A stretch of 43,920 nt of DNA from Actinophytocola sp. (lineage in GTDB: Bacteria; Actinomycetota; Actinomycetes; Mycobacteriales; Pseudonocardiaceae): assembly GCA_009377395.1 (NCBI GenBank), contig WHUB01000031.1:1-43920 (forward strand), read 5' to 3'. The notes under the pieces were generated by a model, which saw nothing but the letters and a program-made list of their open reading frames with translations, did no database searches and was not told the origin of the DNA. Positions 27,389 through 35,196 of this stretch are shown piece by piece; the stretch's first letter is position 1, and every line of letters begins with the position of its first letter. The position numbers and the translations under genes are program-made.

Positions 27389-29146
27389 CTATTCGGCCGC
27401 GCCGGCCAGCTCCATCCAGCGGGCCTCGACGTCCTCCTTCTCGGCGATGACGGCCTTCAGCTCGGCGTCCAGCTTCAGCAACGTGTCCGGGTCGGTGGCC
27501 GCGTCGGCGAGCGCGTCGTGCAGCTCCTGCTCCTTGCGGTGCAGCGTGTCCACCTTGCGTTCCAGCTTCGCCAGCTCCTTGCGGGCGGCGCGCTGCTCGG
27601 CGGCACTGGACTGCGGCTTCTCCGCCTGGGGCGCCGCAGCGGGGGCGTCCAGCAGCGTCGCGCGGCGGTCGAGGTACTCGTCGATGCCGCCCGGCAGGTG
27701 GGTGATCTTGCCGTCGCCGAACAGCGCGACCACCGTGTCGCAGGCCCGTTCGACCAGGTAGCGGTCGTGCGAGACGACCACGAGCGTGCCCGGCCAGCTG
27801 TCCAGCAGGTCCTCCAACTGCTGCAGCGTGTCGATGTCGAGGTCGTTGGTCGGCTCGTCGAGCAGCAGCACGTTCGGCTCCGCCATCAGCAGCCGGGTGA
27901 GCTGCAGCCGCCTGCGCTCGCCACCGGAGAGGTCGTCCACCGGCGTCCACTGCCGCCGCGCCGGGAAGCCGAACCGCTCCGCGAGCTGCGAGGCCGACAT
28001 CTCGTCCTTGCCGAGCACGACCCGGCGCGCCACCTGCTCGACGGCCTCCAGCACCCGCAGGTCGCCGGGCAGATCCTCCAGCTCCTGCGTCAGATACGCC
28101 AGCCGCACCGTGGTTCCTTCGACCCGCTTGCCGGCGTCCGGTCCGCGCTGCCCGGCGAGCAGCCGCAGCAGCGACGTCTTGCCGGAGCCGTTGACGCCGA
28201 CGAGGCCGATCCGGTCGCCCGGCCCTGGCCGCCAGGTGACGTCGCGCAGCAGGTCCCGCACCCCGACCCGCAGCGTGACGTCCTCCAGCTCGACCACCGT
28301 CTTGCCGAGCCGGCGCTTGGCGAAGGCGTGCAGCTCACGCGGGTCGCGCGGCGGCGGCACGTCGGCGATCAGCGCCTCGGCGGCCTCCACCCGATAGCGC
28401 GGCTTGGACGTGCGGGCCTTCGCGCCGCGCCGCAGCCACGCCAGCTCCTTGCGGGCCAGGTTCCGGCGCTTCTCCTCGGCGGCGGCGGTCAGCTTCGCGC
28501 GTTCCGCGCGGGCGTACACCCAGTCGCCGTAGCCGCCCTCGTACTGCTCCACGCCGCCGCCGACGACCTCCCAGGTGCGGGTGCACACGGTGTCGAGGAA
28601 CCAGCGGTCGTGGGTGACGACGACCAGCGCGACCTTGCGGGCGAGCAGGTGGTCGGCCAGCCAGCGCACCCCCTCGATGTCGAGGTGGTTGGTCGGCTCG
28701 TCGAGGACGAGCAGGTCCAGCTCACGCACCAGCGCGGCGGCCAGCGCCACGCGGCGCCGTTCGCCGCCGGAGAGCGCGCCGACCGGGTTGTCGAGGCCCA
28801 GCGCGGCGATGCCGATGCCGTTGATGATCGACCGCACCCTCGGGTCGGCGGCCCACTCGTACTCGGCGTCGTAGCCCGCCAGCACGGCCTCGCGCACCGT
28901 GGCCTCGCCGTCGATGTCCGTCCGCTGCGTGACGACGGCGAGCCGCAGGTCTCGCGCCCGCGCCACCCGGCCCGAGTCCGGCGGCTCGAGCCCAGCGAGG
29001 ATCTCGAGCAGCGTCGTTTTGCCGCCGCCGTTGAGGCCGACGACGCCGATCCGGTCGGTGTCCTCGATGCCGAGCGAGACGGCGTCGAGCAGGGTGCGTT
29101 CGCCGAAGGACTTCGAGATGTCCTCGGTGTTGATCAGGTTGACCAT
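27389..29146 (-). CDS. ABC-F family ATPase (Uup/EttA type)
   Basis: A 585-aa soluble protein with two ABC domains and no membrane segments. Walker A motifs GLNGGGKTT and GVNGSGKTS, signatures LSGGERRRV and LSGGERRRL, and Walker B motifs LLVLDEPTNHLD and LLLDEPTNDLD are all intact. The linker between the domains (PtIM region, rich in Arg/Lys) and a C-terminal coiled coil (about 515-580) match Uup-like proteins, which act on ribosomes or branched DNA. An antibiotic-resistance role is possible for ABC-F proteins, but nothing here points to it. It follows ispE by 56 bp. Confidence 0.93.
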   Translation of the reverse strand: MVNLINTEDISKSFGERTLLDAVSLGIEDTDRIGVVGLNGGGKTTLLEILAGLEPPDSGRVARARDLRLAVVTQRTDIDGEATVREAVLAGYDAEYEWAADPRVRSIINGIGIAALGLDNPVGALSGGERRRVALAAALVRELDLLVLDEPTNHLDIEGVRWLADHLLARKVALVVVTHDRWFLDTVCTRTWEVVGGGVEQYEGGYGDWVYARAERAKLTAAAEEKRRNLARKELAWLRRGAKARTSKPRYRVEAAEALIADVPPPRDPRELHAFAKRRLGKTVVELEDVTLRVGVRDLLRDVTWRPGPGDRIGLVGVNGSGKTSLLRLLAGQRGPDAGKRVEGTTVRLAYLTQELEDLPGDLRVLEAVEQVARRVVLGKDEMSASQLAERFGFPARRQWTPVDDLSGGERRRLQLTRLLMAEPNVLLLDEPTNDLDIDTLQQLEDLLDSWPGTLVVVSHDRYLVERACDTVVALFGDGKITHLPGGIDEYLDRRATLLDAPAAAPQAEKPQSSAAEQRAARKELAKLERKVDTLHRKEQELHDALADAATDPDTLLKLDAELKAVIAEKEDVEARWMELAGAAE

Positions 29147-29202
29147 CTAGGCGCGTTCCAGGGGCAGGGATCGGGGTGTCCTGTCCAACTTAGGGCACGG
29201 CC

Positions 29203-30165
29203 TCAGGCGTGTACCTGGGGCGGGGTCGGCCGGGTGCTGTCGTCGGCGATGATTCGCGCGCCGTGCACCGGGCCGTGCGCGACCCGCACGGTGCGGCACA
29301 CGCCGGTGCCGGCGAGCTGCGCGGCGACGTCCACGGCGGACTCGCCGTCGACGCACAGGAACGCACATGTCGGGCCGGAGCCGGACACGACGCCTGCCAG
29401 CGCGCCCGCGTCGACGCCCGCGCGCAGCGTGCGGCGCAGCGAGGGCCGCAGCGACACCGCGGCGGACTGCAGGTCGTTGCCGAGCAGCATGGCGAGCTGT
29501 CGCGGGTCACCGGAGGCCAGCGCTTCGAGCAGCGGGGCGTGCGAGCCGACGCGCGGCGGGTCGCCGCCCTCGCGCAGCCGGTCGAGCTCGCCGAACACCC
29601 TCGGCGTCGACAGGCCCTTCGCCGCGAACGCCAGCACCCAGTGGAAGGTGTGGCGGCACAGCACCGGCACCAGCTCCTCGCCGCGTCCGGTGCCGAGCGC
29701 CGTCCCGCCGGAGAGCGCGAACGGGACGTCGCTGCCGAGCTTCGCGGCGATGTCGGCCAGCTCGTCGCGGCCGATGTCGAGCCCCCACAGCGCGGCAAGG
29801 CCGACCAGCGTCGCCGCCGCGTCCGCGCTGCCGCCCGCCATACCGCCCGCGACCGGAATGCCCTTGCGGATCACCACCCTGACCTTGGGCTCGTCGTCGA
29901 CCCGGCCGACATAGGAGGCGAGCTCGTGCGCGGCGCGCCAGGCGAGGTTGCTGTCGCCGCGCGGCACGGTGCTCGCGCCCTCGCCGGAGACCTCGATGCC
30001 GGGCTCGTCGCTGACCGCGACGGTCACCTCGTCGGCGAGTGAGAGCGCCTGGAAGACGGTGGTCAGCTCGTGGTAGCCGTCATCGCGCGCGTCGCCGACG
30101 CCAAGGTGCAGGTTCACCTTGGCCGGCACCCGGACGGTCACCGGTGGCGGTACGACGGCAAGCAC
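29203..30165 (-). CDS. ispE: 4-diphosphocytidyl-2-C-methyl-D-erythritol kinase
   Basis: GHMP kinase of the methylerythritol phosphate pathway to isoprenoids, which supplies decaprenyl and menaquinone precursors. 320 aa. The substrate-binding start [15 protein letters not shown], the ATP-binding GHMP motif [16 protein letters not shown] (about 104-119) and the C-terminal GSGPTCAFL motif are present. The start is GTG at 30165; a later GTG at 30141 would remove eight residues and is also plausible. In mycobacteria ispE directly follows ksgA; here a MetN-like gene with a riboswitch lies between them. Confidence 0.95.
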   Translation of the reverse strand: MLAVVPPPVTVRVPAKVNLHLGVGDARDDGYHELTTVFQALSLADEVTVAVSDEPGIEVSGEGASTVPRGDSNLAWRAAHELASYVGRVDDEPKVRVVIRKGIPVAGGMAGGSADAAATLVGLAALWGLDIGRDELADIAAKLGSDVPFALSGGTALGTGRGEELVPVLCRHTFHWVLAFAAKGLSTPRVFGELDRLREGGDPPRVGSHAPLLEALASGDPRQLAMLLGNDLQSAAVSLRPSLRRTLRAGVDAGALAGVVSGSGPTCAFLCVDGESAVDVAAQLAGTGVCRTVRVAHGPVHGARIIADDSTRPTPPQVHA

Positions 30166-30185
30166 GTCGCCAGCCTACGCCCACC

Positions 30186-30241
30186 GTGTCGCCATCGCCG
30201 TGTCCCACGCTGAGGCCGCTGTGTTCTCCATTCAGGCCGCG
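30186..30241 (+). repeat. 21-bp tandem repeat array D, at the 3' end of the MetN-like gene
   Basis: A shortened unit (30186-30199), then a full unit at 30200-30220 beginning GTGTCCCACGCTG and a terminal GTGTTC-type unit at 30221-30241. It lies antisense to both neighbours. The stop codon of the MetN-like gene (30232-30234 on this strand) is at unit position 12-14, exactly as the ndh stop is in array A. Confidence 0.75.
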
Positions 30242-31275
30242 ACGCCGGCGAGCGCGGGCTCGCGGGTGGCGCGGCTGCCGATCGCGGTGACGCGGGCCGG
30301 GCGGCGCACCGGAGTGACGAGTCCGCCGTGCTCACCGATCCAGCCGAGCGCGATCCCGGCCTTCTCGCCGTGCAGCCCGATCCGGTAGCGGGCAACGGGA
30401 ACGTCACCGATGCGGGTGGTGCCGCCGTCGAGGGTGGTGATCTCCACGCCGATCCGATCCGCGGCCGCGGGGATGGTCGTGCCGACGGTGGCGTGCCCAA
30501 TCAGGGTGACGTCGGCGACGGCGTCGAAGCCGTCGGTGATGGCGGTGCCGTCGGTGCGTGGCAGCACGTGGCGGGCCAGGTGGCTGTGCTGATCGGTGAT
30601 GAGGTCGAAGACGGTGCCGGTTTCCAGCACCTTGCCGTCGGCGAGCACGGCGACCGAGTCGCACACCTTGCGCACGACACCGGCGTCCGTTGTCGCGACG
30701 ACGATGGTCACGCCGAGTTCGGCCCGTGCGCGGTCGAGCGCGGCGAGCACGGCTCCCGCCTGGTCGGTGTCTAGTCCCGCGGTGGGCTCGTCGACGACGA
30801 GCACGGCCGGATCGGTGACCAGCGCGCGGGCGAGTGCGACCCGCCTGCGCTGGCCCTCGTCCAGCTCGCCGGGATGCCGCACGCCCGCGCGAGCCAGGCC
30901 GACCAGGTCGAGCAGGCGCAGCACCCGCTCGCGGCGGCTTGGGCCGTCGACGCCGCGCCGCTCCAGCGGGGTGGCGACGTTGCCCGCCACGGTGCGCTCG
31001 CCGCGCAGCGACGGGTACGCCTCAACGAGGCTGAACCGCTCGCGGAGGTCCCGCAGCGACTGAGTGTCGAGCCGGGTGGTGTCGACGTCGTCGACGCGGA
31101 TGGCGCCCTCGTCGGGGCGCTCGTGCAGGCTGAGCAGCCGCGCGAGCTCCGACGTGCCCGCGCCGGGGTGGCCGAGCAGGCCGTACAGCGCGCCCGCGCC
31201 GATCTCGAAGGAGACGTCGCGCAGGGCGGTGGTGGGTCCGGGGATGGACGTGGTCAGGTTCTCTACGGTGATCAC
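30232..31275 (-). CDS. MetN-like ABC protein with NIL domain and degenerate ATPase motifs
   Basis: Resembles MetN, the ATPase of methionine importers, over its whole 347 aa, including a C-terminal NIL (methionine-binding) domain at about 249-324. The nucleotide-binding domain is eroded at most key positions. Walker A reads GHPGAGTS, with Thr41 instead of Lys. The Q-loop Gln is replaced by Glu85, the signature LSGGQ is LDEGQ (138-142), and the H-loop His is Thr. Only Walker B and D-loop (LVVDEPTAGLD) look intact. No MetI permease or MetQ lipoprotein is encoded nearby. The start is GTG 31275, six bases after GGAG. A SAM-I riboswitch and a cysteine-rich leader ORF precede it, so it is still regulated as a sulfur-amino-acid gene. 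It may be a methionine sensor rather than a transporter motor. Confidence 0.8.
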   Translation of the reverse strand: MITVENLTTSIPGPTTALRDVSFEIGAGALYGLLGHPGAGTSELARLLSLHERPDEGAIRVDDVDTTRLDTQSLRDLRERFSLVEAYPSLRGERTVAGNVATPLERRGVDGPSRRERVLRLLDLVGLARAGVRHPGELDEGQRRRVALARALVTDPAVLVVDEPTAGLDTDQAGAVLAALDRARAELGVTIVVATTDAGVVRKVCDSVAVLADGKVLETGTVFDLITDQHSHLARHVLPRTDGTAITDGFDAVADVTLIGHATVGTTIPAAADRIGVEITTLDGGTTRIGDVPVARYRIGLHGEKAGIALGWIGEHGGLVTPVRRPARVTAIGSRATREPALAGVAA

Positions 31276-31295
31276 GGAAAGCTCCAGTGTGGTGC

Positions 31296-31328
31296 GGCCC
31301 GCGCACAGCGTGGCGTGCGGCAAGGGCC
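31296..31328 (-). promoter_or_regulatory. Hairpin between leader ORF and MetN-like gene
   Basis: GGCCC (31324-31328, minus strand) pairs with GGGCC (31296-31300), and an inner stem CGCAC/GTGCG (31315-31319 with 31302-31306) extends it. The hairpin begins 20 bases after the leader ORF stop and ends 20 bases before the GTG start. There is no U-run, so it may work as a translational or Rho-linked element rather than an intrinsic terminator. Confidence 0.45.
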
Positions 31329-31348
31329 TTCGGTCAGGACGGGCTGGG

Positions 31349-31432
31349 TCAGCGGCAGCGTCGACACGCGCACACGGTGCGACGGCACTGGTCGACGACT
31401 CGTCGCTGCGTCAGCATTCGTGACCGATACAC
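31349..31432 (-). CDS. Cysteine-rich leader peptide (uORF)
   Basis: A 27-codon ORF from GTG 31432 to TGA, too short for routine calling. Its second half reads RRVVDQCRRTVCACRRCR: four Cys and many Arg codons near the end, resembling the RRxVDLxR...C leader peptides found upstream of sulfur-metabolism genes in Actinobacteria. A strong Shine-Dalgarno GGAGGG (31440-31445) lies seven bases before the GTG and overlaps the 3' strand of the riboswitch P1 stem. An internal ATG at 31417 gives a 22-codon version but has no Shine-Dalgarno. Ribosome stalling at the Cys codons when cysteinyl-tRNA is scarce could alter the downstream fold. This is inferred by analogy with mycobacterial cysteine attenuation. 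Confidence 0.55.
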   Translation of the reverse strand: MYRSRMLTQRRVVDQCRRTVCACRRCR

Positions 31433-31439
31433 AGGAAAT

Positions 31440-31532
31440 CCCTCCATCGGTCCTGGCGGTAGCACCTGCCCATCGGTGGGTGGTTGCTGCGGCTTCGTCG
31501 AGCCAGGTCTCTCAGCCGCTCGGGATGGATGC
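31440..31532 (-). ncRNA. SAM-I (S-box) riboswitch
   Basis: On the minus strand the conserved S-box elements appear in order. The P1 5' strand TCCATC (31524-31529) is followed by GAGCGGCTGAGAGACC and TGGCTCGACGAAGCCGC. Then come the invariant GCAACC, a P3 hairpin (CCC...GGG), AGGTGCTACCGCCAG, and the P1 3' strand GATGGA (31443-31448). GAAGCC...GCAACC and AGGTGCTA are the SAM-I hallmarks. The aptamer is compact (about 90 bases). It sits between ksgA and the MetN-like gene, and the P1 3' strand runs into the Shine-Dalgarno of the leader ORF. Confidence 0.88.
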
Positions 31533-31536
31533 CTCC

Positions 31537-31542
31537 ACATTA
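31537..31542 (-). promoter_or_regulatory. Probable -10 box of the riboswitch transcript
   Basis: TAATGT on the minus strand, about seven bases before the predicted 5' end of the SAM-I aptamer. A TTGCCA about 20 bases further upstream could act as a weak -35 with long spacing. Having its own promoter would separate this unit from ksgA. Confidence 0.4.
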
Positions 31543-31611
31543 CAGCGGATACCCACCGTCATTGGCAACACCACGCGGCCGTCGCATGTTCCAGATCACA
31601 GTGCGCCGTCT

Positions 31612-32586
31612 TCAGGCTGCGGCGGCGATGCGGGTGAAGTCGGTGATGGTGAGCTGTTCGCCTCGGATGGCGGGGTCGACGCCGGCGGCGCGGAGGATCC
31701 GCTCGGCGCGTTGCGCCGAGCCCGCCCAGGAGGCCAGCGCACCGCGGAGCGTCTTGCGGCGCTGCGCGAACGCGGCGTCGATGACGGCGAACACCCGGTC
31801 ACGCTCGGCCTGACCGGGCGGGACCTCGGCATGACGTTCGAACGACACCAGCGCGGAGTCGACGTTGGGGACCGGCCAGAACACCGCGCGCGGGACCGGC
31901 GCGACCTTGCGGGCCGTGCCGTACCAGGCCAGCTTCGCGCTCGGCACGCCGTACACCCGGCTGCCCGGCCCGGCCGCCATCCGGTCGGCCACCTCGGTCT
32001 GCACCATCACCAGCACCCGCCGCAACGACGGCAGCTCGCCGAGCAGGTGCAGCACCACCGGCACCGCGATGTTGTACGGCAAGTTGGCCACCAGCAGGTT
32101 CGGCGCGTCCCGAACGTCGAACACGGCGTCCTGAGTGCAGGACACGGCGTCCTGAGTGCGGGACACAACGTCCTGAACGTGGGACACGACGCCATCGGGG
32201 GCCGCCGAGCCACCGGAGGCTCCCGCCAGGTCGGCGGCGCGGAGGCGGAGGGCGTCGGCGGCCAGCACCGTGAGACGCGAGGCGGCGGCGCCGGCCCGTG
32301 CGCCGACAGTCGCCGGGAGCCGATCGGCGAGCACCGGGTCGACCTCGACGGCCACCACACTGGCGCCGGTGGCCAACAGTCCGAGCGTCAACGACCCGAG
32401 CCCAGGGCCAACCTCCAGCACGACGTCGTCGGCATCGACACCGGCCAGCTGCACGATCCGCCGCACCGTGTTCGCGTCGTGCACGAAGTTCTGGCCCAGC
32501 TTCTTGGTCGGGCGCACCGCGAACTCCGTCGCGAGCGCCCGCACCTCGGCTGGCCCGAGCAGGGCGACGTCCGGTTGGGTCACCAC
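31612..32586 (-). CDS. rsmA: 16S rRNA (adenine1518/1519-N6)-dimethyltransferase carrying an in-frame heptapeptide repeat
   Basis: KsgA/RsmA dimethylates two adenines in helix 45 of 16S rRNA late in 30S assembly. The 324-aa protein has the N-terminal [10 protein letters not shown] motif, SAM-binding [12 protein letters not shown] (56-67), and catalytic motif IV NLPYN (168-172). Between the end of the acidic strand ([15 protein letters not shown]) and motif IV, residues 134-161 are four seven-residue repeats ([28 protein letters not shown]). These are encoded exactly by the 21-bp array at 32104-32187. The frame is kept and everything else is intact, so the enzyme is probably active with a surface loop added next to the active site. 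Confidence 0.95.
   Translation of the reverse strand: MVTQPDVALLGPAEVRALATEFAVRPTKKLGQNFVHDANTVRRIVQLAGVDADDVVLEVGPGLGSLTLGLLATGASVVAVEVDPVLADRLPATVGARAGAAASRLTVLAADALRLRAADLAGASGGSAAPDGVVSHVQDVVSRTQDAVSCTQDAVFDVRDAPNLLVANLPYNIAVPVVLHLLGELPSLRRVLVMVQTEVADRMAAGPGSRVYGVPSAKLAWYGTARKVAPVPRAVFWPVPNVDSALVSFERHAEVPPGQAERDRVFAVIDAAFAQRRKTLRGALASWAGSAQRAERILRAAGVDPAIRGEQLTITDFTRIAAAA
32104..32187 (-). repeat. 21-bp tandem repeat array E (four units), inside ksgA
   Basis: Four exact-length units on the minus strand: 32167-32187, 32146-32166, 32125-32145 and 32104-32124. Three begin GTGTCC and the last begins GTGTTC, the same composition as array B. The middle units are very alike (CACTCAGGACGCC endings). 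The 21-bp period keeps the ksgA frame, and the sense strand of the unit is free of stops in all three phases. Confidence 0.92.
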
Positions 32587-32612
32587 CGGAGCCTATGTCG
32601 TGCCGCCGGGCA

Positions 32613-34073
32613 CTACATCGGCAGGCCGAGCTCCTCAGCACACGCGGGCCAGGCGCTGTAGTCGCCCCGGGCGTCGCGCACCTTGGTGGCGATCGCGATC
32701 TGCTGCACGCGGGTGGCCTGGTGCGGGTACGGGGCGTACTGCTCGCCGCCGTAGGCGTCCCAGGTCGACTTGTCGAACTGCAACCCGCCGTAGTAGCCGT
32801 TGCCGGTGTTGATCGACCAGACGTTGCTCGACTCGCAGAACGCCAGCCGGTCCCACACCGCGGCGTCGCTGATCACCGGCTGCTTGGTGCCGACGACGAC
32901 GACCTTCGGGATCGCCTGGCTCAGCACCTTGACCTTGAGCTGCTCGCGGCTGACCTCGACGTTGTTGCGCTGGGTGACGCGGTAGGTGACGAGCTTCTCG
33001 CCCGCCTGGCCCGCCTGCCGCACCCGCTCGGTGCCGACCGGCAGGTTGGGGTTCTCGATCTCCTTGACCGGGACGGCGATCGGCTCCTTGATGGTGATCG
33101 TCGAGACGCCGGTGCGCACGATGTGCAGCGCGGCGCCGTCGACCAGCTTGCGGGTGAGCTTCTCCTCGACGGAGTCCCGCTGCCCGAGTTTGATGCCCTC
33201 CGTCGCGAGGAACTCCTTGACCGTCACCGCGTTGGTGGTGACCGTGCGAGCCTTGTTCCCGCCGTCGAAGAGCTTGATGGTCTTCTCGGTCTTGACCTCG
33301 AGCCGCATGCTGCCGTCGAGCGGCACACCGCTGCTGCCAGGCACTGACAGCGCGGCGCCGTTCGACAGCATCTCGCTCATGCCGAGCTGCTGCATCGCCT
33401 CGTCGACCGTGGCGGCTCGCACCCACGTCTGCCGCGCCTCGCCGTCGACGACGAGGGTGAGCTGGCGGCCGCGCTCGAGCTGGACGACGCCGCCGTGACC
33501 GACGGGCGCGTTCGGCGACGGCGACACCGAGTCGTGCTTGTCGATCTCGATGTTGGCGTCCTCGAGGACGTCGCTGACCGTCGAGCCGAAGGTGTTGACC
33601 GTCTGGGTCTTGCCGTCGACGTTGAGCGTGACGTTCTTGTTCATCGCGAGCGCCGCGCCACCGCCACCGGTCAGCGAGAGCACCACGGCGACGACGGCGC
33701 CCTTGAGGAAGCGCTGCTTCCACGTCCTGATCGCGGTGGCGAGCCCGGGCTCCTCCGGCTCCTCGTCACCGCCCGAGGAGTACTGGGCGATGAGGTCGTC
33801 CGGGATGTAGTCCGGGATGACGGGCAGCACCGTCGTCTCGGCATTGACAAGCCGGATGAGCTCGTCGACGTCGACATCGAGATCACGCAGCATGTGCTCC
33901 GCCTGCGGGCCGAGCACCGCGTGGACGTCCTGCGGTGTCACGGCCGCCTGCGGCGAGAACTCAGTGATATCAGCGTCGTATTCGGGCCAATAGAACTCGG
34001 TGGTTGGCCGCTCCAGCTGGGCCACCGATGAGCGCGCAGAGCGCAGCGGGGCACGCCACTGGTCAACAGTCAC
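32613..34073 (-). CDS. rpfB: Resuscitation-promoting factor RpfB
   Basis: Muralytic factor that restarts growth of dormant cells by cleaving peptidoglycan. 486 aa: a cytoplasmic N-terminal region (1-118), a membrane segment (about 122-144), three DUF348 ubiquitin-like repeats (145-330), a G5 domain (about 330-400) and a C-terminal lysozyme-like Rpf domain (405-486). The Rpf domain has the catalytic Glu414 in LAFCESSNVW, GNGYYGGLQF, and Cys413/Cys478 placed for the usual disulfide. The N-terminal cytoplasmic extension is longer than in mycobacteria. The start is GTG 34073. The ksgA start lies 26 bp after its stop, the conserved rpfB-ksgA pair. Confidence 0.95.
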   Translation of the reverse strand: MTVDQWRAPLRSARSSVAQLERPTTEFYWPEYDADITEFSPQAAVTPQDVHAVLGPQAEHMLRDLDVDVDELIRLVNAETTVLPVIPDYIPDDLIAQYSSGGDEEPEEPGLATAIRTWKQRFLKGAVVAVVLSLTGGGGAALAMNKNVTLNVDGKTQTVNTFGSTVSDVLEDANIEIDKHDSVSPSPNAPVGHGGVVQLERGRQLTLVVDGEARQTWVRAATVDEAMQQLGMSEMLSNGAALSVPGSSGVPLDGSMRLEVKTEKTIKLFDGGNKARTVTTNAVTVKEFLATEGIKLGQRDSVEEKLTRKLVDGAALHIVRTGVSTITIKEPIAVPVKEIENPNLPVGTERVRQAGQAGEKLVTYRVTQRNNVEVSREQLKVKVLSQAIPKVVVVGTKQPVISDAAVWDRLAFCESSNVWSINTGNGYYGGLQFDKSTWDAYGGEQYAPYPHQATRVQQIAIATKVRDARGDYSAWPACAEELGLPM

Positions 34074-34341
34074 GAAGCCGATCCCTTTCGCACGCGGTCT
34101 TCCTTAACGCATGCGGGTGCATGCGTGCGGACTCCCGCAGTCGGCGTCGTCTAGGCACCAGCTCACAACTGTGCCCCAATCCCCGACGTGCACCGACGCG
34201 ACTGAGGGTTCCAGGATGAGAACCCGATACCTTCGAGCCCTCACTCCGGTCACGGGACAATAACGGACCCTGCTGGGGTTGTGCAAACACCCTGAGCGAT
34301 GTCGTGACCTTGCTCACTCGCTCGTGTGGACCAGCCCCGGG
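34074..34341 (-). promoter_or_regulatory. Structured leader/promoter region of rpfB
   Basis: A 268-bp gap with no convincing gene. Two strong hairpins: ACGCATGC-loop of four-GCATGCGT (34107-34126, 8-bp perfect stem) and GGGTTC/GAACCC (34207-34226). The first lies 34 bases before the rpfB start and could control translation or readthrough from tatD. c-di-AMP riboswitches precede rpf genes in many actinobacteria, but I could not match that consensus here. Confidence 0.4.
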
Positions 34342-35196
34342 TCAGTTGTCGCACTCCGTCGTACTCGGCGTAACACTGGGCAACCGGAAAATCCGCTCTG
34401 CCGTGGCATTGACCGCCACTGCCAGCGACCGAGAGTCTTCCTCCCGCAGCTCAGCGAGATCACGCAAGGTGTACGCGGCGCAGTAGGGCTCGTTCGGCCG
34501 CCCCCGGTACGGATGCGGGGTCAGAAACGGCGCGTCGGTCTCGACCAACAGCTGATCCCGCGGCACCAGCTGAGCCGCCTCCCGCAGCGGACGCGCGTTG
34601 CGGAACGTGACCGGGCCCGCGAACGAGAGCACATAACCCGCGTCGACGCAGCGCCGCGCCACATCGGCGTCGCCGGAGAAGCAGTGGAAGATCACCCGCT
34701 CCGGCGCGCCCTCCTCCGCCAAAATCCGCAGCACGTCCTCGTGCGCGTCGCGGTCGTGGATCATCAGCGGCTTGCCGACCCGCTTGGCGAGGTCGATGTG
34801 CCAGCGGAACGCCTCCTGCTGGGCCTCGGGCGGCGCGTAGTCCCAGTAGTAGTCCAGCCCGGTCTCCCCGACCGCGACGACGCGCTCGCCCGCGACGAGC
34901 TCCTCGATCTCGGCGCGGGCGCTGTCGTCGAAGTCGCTCGTGCGGGTGGGGTGGATCGCGACGGCGGCGTAGAGCCGGTCGTCCCAGCCCGCCGCCGTCG
35001 CGGCCCAGCGGGCGGCGGCGAGGTCGTCGGCGACGGTGACGACCCGGGTCACCCCGGCGGCCTCGGCCCGGTCCAGCATCACGGCGACGTCGGCCGCCGT
35101 CTCCGCGCCGCAGGCGTCGAGGTGGGTGTGGGCGTCGACCACCGGCTCCGGCAGCCGCTCCGGCACGGGTGGCCGTTCGCGTCGCTTGTCACTCAT
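34342..35196 (-). CDS. tatD: TatD family metal-dependent deoxyribonuclease
   Basis: TIM-barrel hydrolase with 3'-5' exonuclease activity in characterised members. 284 aa. The metal ligands are in VVDAHTHLD (His22, His24), [30 protein letters not shown] and LVETDAPFL. Its ATG overlaps the end of metG by eight bases (ATGAGTGA), indicating coupled translation. The metG-tatD-rpfB-ksgA order is conserved in mycobacteria. Confidence 0.94.
   Translation of the reverse strand: MSDKRRERPPVPERLPEPVVDAHTHLDACGAETAADVAVMLDRAEAAGVTRVVTVADDLAAARWAATAAGWDDRLYAAVAIHPTRTSDFDDSARAEIEELVAGERVVAVGETGLDYYWDYAPPEAQQEAFRWHIDLAKRVGKPLMIHDRDAHEDVLRILAEEGAPERVIFHCFSGDADVARRCVDAGYVLSFAGPVTFRNARPLREAAQLVPRDQLLVETDAPFLTPHPYRGRPNEPYCAAYTLRDLAELREEDSRSLAVAVNATAERIFRLPSVTPSTTECDN

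Noticed and set aside
31276-31323. Longer start of the MetN-like protein at 31323
   Set aside because: The 16 extra residues come from the regulatory hairpin region; GTG 31275 has a GGAG at good spacing and matches the MetN N-terminus.
34063-34317. ORF of 84 codons in the rpfB leader
   Set aside because: No Shine-Dalgarno, atypical composition, and it spans strong hairpins; treated as leader RNA.
34290-34320. Partial resemblance to the 21-bp repeat unit in the rpfB leader
   Set aside because: Only about nine bases (CGCTCAGGG on the minus strand) fit, with no second unit; within chance similarity.
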